NCBI GenBank assembly: GCA_049595035.1
Contig: JBMYKD010000037.1
Coordinates: 1-8,596, forward strand
Direction: 5' to 3'
Length of the DNA stretch: 8,596 bases
Origin: UBA12202 sp049595035
GTDB taxonomy: Bacteria; Pseudomonadota; Alphaproteobacteria; Puniceispirillales; UBA1172
A model generated the notes under the pieces. That model saw nothing but the letters and a program-made list of their open reading frames with translations, was not told where the DNA came from and searched no databases. The position numbers and the translations under genes were made by a program. Numbering within the stretch: position 1 is the first letter of the stretch; every line of letters starts with the position of its first letter. Below, piece by piece: positions 5,672 to 8,596 of this stretch.

Positions 5672-6422
5672 CATTCCGACCACACGCGACCGCTGGCATA
5701 ATGGCCAGCTCTGGCTGACGCAACCGGCAGACGGGTTCCGTGCGACCAGTGATGCTGTTTTGCTGGCGGCGGCCTGTCCGGATCAGGCCAGACAGGTGCT
5801 GGAACTAGGGGTTGGTGCCGGTGCCGTGATGATGATCATGGCGCACCGGATGCCTTCTGCCCATTTTACCGGCATTGATAAAGATGCTGATATGCTGGAT
5901 TTATGCGCCAGTAATGCGGCGGATAATGGTTTTACCTCTCGCCTTTCCCTGATCCATGCAGATATCACCAGCCTGGAACCAGATGCCAGATGGGATCATG
6001 TGGTGATGAATCCTCCCTTTAATGACCCACATTCGTCGCTTTCCCCAGATCAGCAAAGGCGACAATCCATGGCGGCCGATTTTACCATGCCGTGGATCGC
6101 CTGTGCCAGTGCTGCCCTGATGCGGCGGGGCGGGCTCACCATGATATGTCGTGCGGATCAACTGGACCGGATGCTGGCGGCATTATCGGCGCATGATTTT
6201 GGTGAAGTTGTTGTGCGTCCGGTGCATGCGGGGCTGGATAAACCCGCGCTAAGGGTGCTTATTCGTGCCAGAAAAGGAATGACCGGTGCCATGACATTAT
6301 TGCCACCATTTCTGATCAATAGTGATGAATATAAGGGGCTTTCGGAAGGTGGCCATATTTCGCTTAATCAGCCCGGGCGAAATTATGCCGCCGTGATATC
6401 AAAATCTGATAAAAAATCCTGA
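5664..6422 (+). CDS. TrmN6-like SAM-dependent adenine-N6 methyltransferase (252 aa)
   Basis: This is a Rossmann-fold methyltransferase of the tRNA1(Val) (adenine37-N6)-methyltransferase group (TrmN6/YfiC-like). The family's leading block PADGFRATSDAVLLAAA is at 21-37. Motif I, which binds S-adenosylmethionine, reads LELGVGAG at 46-53. The acidic ribose-binding end of strand two is at IDKDADM (71-77). NPPF at 116-119 is the N6-adenine/glutamine methyltransferase catalytic motif. All expected motifs are intact and the length is normal. The ATG overlaps the DUF2007 stop by 8 bp, so the two are one operon. tRNA is the likely substrate by family, but related enzymes modify rRNA or protein, so the exact target is inferred. 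Confidence 0.88.
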   Translation: MTDIPTTRDRWHNGQLWLTQPADGFRATSDAVLLAAACPDQARQVLELGVGAGAVMMIMAHRMPSAHFTGIDKDADMLDLCASNAADNGFTSRLSLIHADITSLEPDARWDHVVMNPPFNDPHSSLSPDQQRRQSMAADFTMPWIACASAALMRRGGLTMICRADQLDRMLAALSAHDFGEVVVRPVHAGLDKPALRVLIRARKGMTGAMTLLPPFLINSDEYKGLSEGGHISLNQPGRNYAAVISKSDKKS

Positions 6423-6447
6423 AATAATATCGGAAATGCATGATAAT
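6419..6447 (+). promoter_or_regulatory. Candidate promoter for the S49 peptidase gene
   Basis: CTGAAA (6419-6424) and GATAAT (6442-6447) have a 17-bp spacer, matching four and five of six consensus bases. A transcript from about 6454 would carry a leader of nearly 60 nt, which includes the inverted repeat at 6466-6487. The match was made by eye only. Confidence 0.33.
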
Positions 6448-6465
6448 ATGCTGGTGTTAAACCCC

Positions 6466-6487
6466 CAGATGACTTGCTATTCATCTG
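6466..6487 (+). promoter_or_regulatory. 7-bp inverted repeat with overlapping alternative hairpin in the S49 leader
   Basis: CAGATGA (6466-6472) and TCATCTG (6481-6487) are perfectly complementary around an 8-nt loop. The upstream CTGG (6451-6454) can instead pair with CCAG (6465-6468), which shares three bases with the first arm, so the two hairpins exclude each other. No T-run follows, so it is not a plain terminator. It may be an operator or a small RNA switch before the ribosome site at about 6502-6509, or it may be coincidence. Confidence 0.33.
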
Positions 6488-6511
6488 CGCAAAGGGTAGA
6501 TAGAAAGAGTC

Positions 6512-7357
6512 ATGATTAAGGCTATTGCATCACTATTTTCATCATCGCGCCCCATTGTGCCGGTTATTCCCCTTAACGGAATGATTGCTGCTTCTTCAGG
6601 GGCAGGTCTGCGCCGGTCGGGGCTCAATCTGCTGGGGCTGTCCAAGCTACTGGATAAAGCTTTTACCACCAAACGCGCGGCGGCGGTCGCATTGCTGATT
6701 AATTCTCCCGGTGGCTCACCGGTACAATCGGCGGTCATTGCCAGCCGTATCCGGGAGCTGGCGCGTAAAAATGATGTGCCGGTGATCAGTTTTGTTGAGG
6801 ATGTGGCGGCATCTGGTGGCTACTGGCTTGCCTGTGCGGGTGATCAGATCATTGCCAATCCGGCGTCAATTATCGGATCAATCGGGGTGGTATCAGCCGG
6901 TTTCGGTTTTGATCGGGCGATTGATAAAATAGGGGTTGATCGCCGTGTCTATACCTCTGGAATCAGCAAAAGCATGCTTGATCCCTTCCGTCCGGAAAAC
7001 CCCGATGATGTGTCGCATCTGAAAGCATTACAGGAAGATATCCATGCCCAGTTTATTGCCATGGTGAAAGCACGGCGCGGCAGTCGCCTTAATGCCGCTG
7101 ATGAGATGCTGTTTTCCGGTGCATTCTGGACAGGACAGAAATCTCTTGAACTCGGACTGGTGGATCGTCTGGGTGATATCCGGCCGGTCTTGCAGGAACA
7201 ATTCGGTGACAAGGTCGCGATCAGGTTGATGACGATGAAAAAATCACTATTCGGAATGGGTGGCGGCCAGATGGGCATCAATGCGGGTGACCAGATCGTT
7301 GATGCTGCGTTATATAAACTCGAAGAACGGCTGGAAAGGATGCGATACGGGCTCTGA
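6512..7357 (+). CDS. S49 family serine peptidase (short SppA/SohB-like, 281 aa)
   Basis: This is a ClpP-fold Ser/Lys peptidase related to signal peptide peptidase SppA. The hallmark VAASGGYW gives the nucleophile Ser101 and is followed by the GSIGV segment at 122-126. Lys153 in SGISKSMLDPFRPEN is the general base; the 52-residue Ser-Lys spacing equals that of single-domain SppA enzymes. The oxyanion-side NSPGGSP is at 64-70. The N terminus (MIKAIASLFSSSRP) shows neither a membrane helix nor a clear signal peptide, so unlike E. coli SppA it may be cytosolic or peripherally bound. AGAAAGAG lies just before the ATG. The TGA overlaps the ATG of the next gene by one base (TGATG), indicating coupling. 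Substrates are unknown; signal-peptide remnants or damaged membrane proteins are the usual suggestion. Confidence 0.92.
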   Translation: MIKAIASLFSSSRPIVPVIPLNGMIAASSGAGLRRSGLNLLGLSKLLDKAFTTKRAAAVALLINSPGGSPVQSAVIASRIRELARKNDVPVISFVEDVAASGGYWLACAGDQIIANPASIIGSIGVVSAGFGFDRAIDKIGVDRRVYTSGISKSMLDPFRPENPDDVSHLKALQEDIHAQFIAMVKARRGSRLNAADEMLFSGAFWTGQKSLELGLVDRLGDIRPVLQEQFGDKVAIRLMTMKKSLFGMGGGQMGINAGDQIVDAALYKLEERLERMRYGL

Positions 7358-7584
7358 TGTGGGGATTATTAAGTATTCAGAAATTACTTCTTCTGGCGGC
7401 AATCATTGGCGGTGTCTTTGCCTTTTACCGCTTTATGGATCAGCGCAAACAATCAGATATTCAACCAAGATCACATTCCGGAAAACCAAAACCTGATCAT
7501 GATGCCCTTGATATGACGTCATGCGAAACATGCGGGAAATGGGTTTCCGTTGCCTGTGAACGTCCCGATTGTCCTATTCAATAA
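7357..7584 (+). CDS. Small membrane-anchored Cys-motif protein of unknown function (75 aa)
   Basis: One N-terminal membrane helix (residues about 8-24, LLLLAAIIGGVFAFYRF-like) is followed by a polar linker and a C-terminal four-cysteine motif: Cys56, Cys59, Cys67 and Cys72, with pattern CxxC-x7-C-x4-C. This could hold a zinc ion and resembles short zinc-ribbon tails such as those of PP0621-like proteins, but I cannot name the family with certainty. The basic residues after the helix (RKQ) suggest the Cys domain faces the cytoplasm. The start overlaps the peptidase stop by one base, so the two are translated together, and glyQ follows 81 bp later. A linked role with the S49 peptidase at the membrane is an inference from that coupling. 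Confidence 0.8.
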   Translation: MWGLLSIQKLLLLAAIIGGVFAFYRFMDQRKQSDIQPRSHSGKPKPDHDALDMTSCETCGKWVSVACERPDCPIQ

Positions 7585-7609
7585 GATGTTTTCGGCAGCA
7601 GGATTACCA

Positions 7610-7638
7610 TTGATCAAGACGTAGCTTTACACTATGTT
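7610..7638 (+). promoter_or_regulatory. Candidate promoter for glyQ-glyS
   Basis: TTGATC (7610-7615) and TATGTT (7633-7638) are spaced by exactly 17 bp, each matching four of six consensus bases. The predicted transcript start near 7645 lies too close to the ATG at 7651 for a normal ribosome site but well placed for the ATG at 7666, which supports the latter as the glyQ start. Confidence 0.38.
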
Positions 7639-7665
7639 GCGCGGAAAGCGATGCAGGAACCAGAT

Positions 7666-8589
7666 ATGCCCGAACACCCTCTCAGTTTTCAACAGCTGAT
7701 CTTATCACTTCAGCAATTCTGGGCTAACCAAGGATGTGTGATCCTTCAACCCTATGATATGGAAGTCGGGGCAGGAACATTCCATCCCGCAACAACCTTG
7801 CGTGCTCTTGGGCCTGATGATGTCTGGAACGCCGCCTATGTGCAACCGTCGCGGCGACCAACCGATGGCCGCTATGGTGAAAATCCTAACCGGCTTCAGC
7901 ATTATTATCAGTTTCAGGTGATCATGAAACCGTCACCGGCAAATAGTCAGGATTTATATCTGGATTCGCTGAAAGCGATAGGTCTTGATCCCATGCAACA
8001 TGATATCCGATTTGTTGAGGACGATTGGGAATCCCCCACCCTTGGCGCGGCTGGCCTTGGCTGGGAAGTCTGGTGTGATGGGATGGAAGTCACGCAATTC
8101 ACATATTTTCAGCAAGTTGGCGGCATAGAATGTTCGCCTGTTCCGGTTGAGCTGACCTATGGATTAGAACGACTGGCCATGTTCATTCAGGGTGTTGAAA
8201 ATGTCTATGATCTGGATTGGGATGGTGTCCCCAAAGATCAGGGCGGTAAGGTTTATGGTGATATCTTTCTGCAGGCTGAAAGGGAGTTTTCGACCTTTAA
8301 TTTCGAACATGCCAGCACGGATATCCTGTTCCGGCATTTTCAGGATGCAGAAGCGGAATGCCAGATGCTTCTTGATGCGTCAACGCCGCTGGCATTGCCT
8401 GCCTATGATCAGTGTATGAAAGCCAGCCATGTGTTTAATCTGCTGGATGCCCGTGGGGTGATTTCCGTGGCGGAACGCCAGCGTTACATCGGCAAAGTCC
8501 GGAGCCTTGCTGTTGCCTGTTGTGAGGCATGGGTGGCTTCTGGGGTCACTTCTGGGGCTTCATCAGATAAGGATATATCAGATGGCTGA
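7666..8589 (+). CDS. glyQ: Glycyl-tRNA synthetase alpha subunit (307 aa)
   Basis: This is the alpha subunit of the bacterial alpha2-beta2 glycyl-tRNA synthetase, which carries the class II catalytic core that activates glycine with ATP. The highly conserved blocks are present in order: MEVGAGTFHPATTLRALGP, YVQPSRRPTDGRYGENPNRLQHYYQFQV, DIRFVEDDWESPTLGAAGLGWEVW, MEVTQFTYFQQVGG, ELTYGLERLAMFIQGV and LLDARGVISVAERQRYI. The length is close to the 303 residues of the E. coli protein. I prefer the ATG at 7666, which has AGGA 7 nt upstream, over the ATG at 7651, which would add five residues. The gene overlaps the start of glyS by 8 bp, consistent with coupled synthesis of the two subunits. Confidence 0.97.
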   Translation: MPEHPLSFQQLILSLQQFWANQGCVILQPYDMEVGAGTFHPATTLRALGPDDVWNAAYVQPSRRPTDGRYGENPNRLQHYYQFQVIMKPSPANSQDLYLDSLKAIGLDPMQHDIRFVEDDWESPTLGAAGLGWEVWCDGMEVTQFTYFQQVGGIECSPVPVELTYGLERLAMFIQGVENVYDLDWDGVPKDQGGKVYGDIFLQAEREFSTFNFEHASTDILFRHFQDAEAECQMLLDASTPLALPAYDQCMKASHVFNLLDARGVISVAERQRYIGKVRSLAVACCEAWVASGVTSGASSDKDISDG

Positions 8590-8596
8590 TCTATTT
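8582..8596 (+). CDS. glyS: Glycyl-tRNA synthetase beta subunit, first five codons only
   Basis: The ATG lies 8 bp inside the end of glyQ and encodes MADLF before the window stops. GlyS proteins usually begin MAxLL, and AAGGA sits 8 nt upstream of the start. The position directly after glyQ makes the identification likely although almost all of the gene is outside the window. Confidence 0.8.

Overview
The window looks like an alphaproteobacterial chromosome segment of moderate G+C (judged by eye, not computed). The right half carries a run of genes that I recall as often neighbouring in Alphaproteobacteria: a long-chain polyprenyl diphosphate synthase diverging from a DUF2007 gene, a TrmN6-type methyltransferase, a short S49 peptidase, a small membrane-anchored Cys-rich protein, then glyQ and the first codons of glyS. 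The moderate G+C would suit a marine lineage such as SAR116/Puniceispirillum, but this placement is inference.

Layout. (1) 57-3226, minus strand, read right to left: a small ribbon-helix-helix (RHH_4) protein, a class I glutamine amidotransferase, and 13 bp further on a complete hydantoinase A/oxoprolinase-family ATPase. A perfect 11-bp inverted repeat sits just before the amidotransferase start, so this looks like a regulated two-gene catabolic unit. Its substrate cannot be read from the sequence. (2) 3248-4220: a short accessory patch. A minus-strand frame of unknown identity runs into a plus-strand, holin-like membrane protein frame that has no start codon. This is followed after 3 bp by an intact M15-type peptidoglycan peptidase with no signal peptide. 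It reads as the remnant of a phage lysis cassette, with a possible deletion or rearrangement scar near 3510-3600. (3) 4309-8596: housekeeping genes. The polyprenyl synthase (minus) makes the quinone side chain. A candidate divergent promoter would give a leaderless DUF2007 message, which overlaps the methyltransferase gene by 8 bp. The S49 peptidase has its own leader with a 7-bp inverted repeat and overlaps the Cys-rich gene by 1 bp. glyQ has a plausible promoter, and glyS begins 8 bp inside the end of glyQ.

Most of the window is ordinary core genome. The parts that deserve attention are the phage-like scar, the amidotransferase/hydantoinase pair with its palindromic leader, the overlapping hairpins before the S49 gene, and the conserved-looking small membrane Cys protein. 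I found no CRISPR array, tRNA, rRNA or insertion sequence. All promoter calls are motif matches made by eye.
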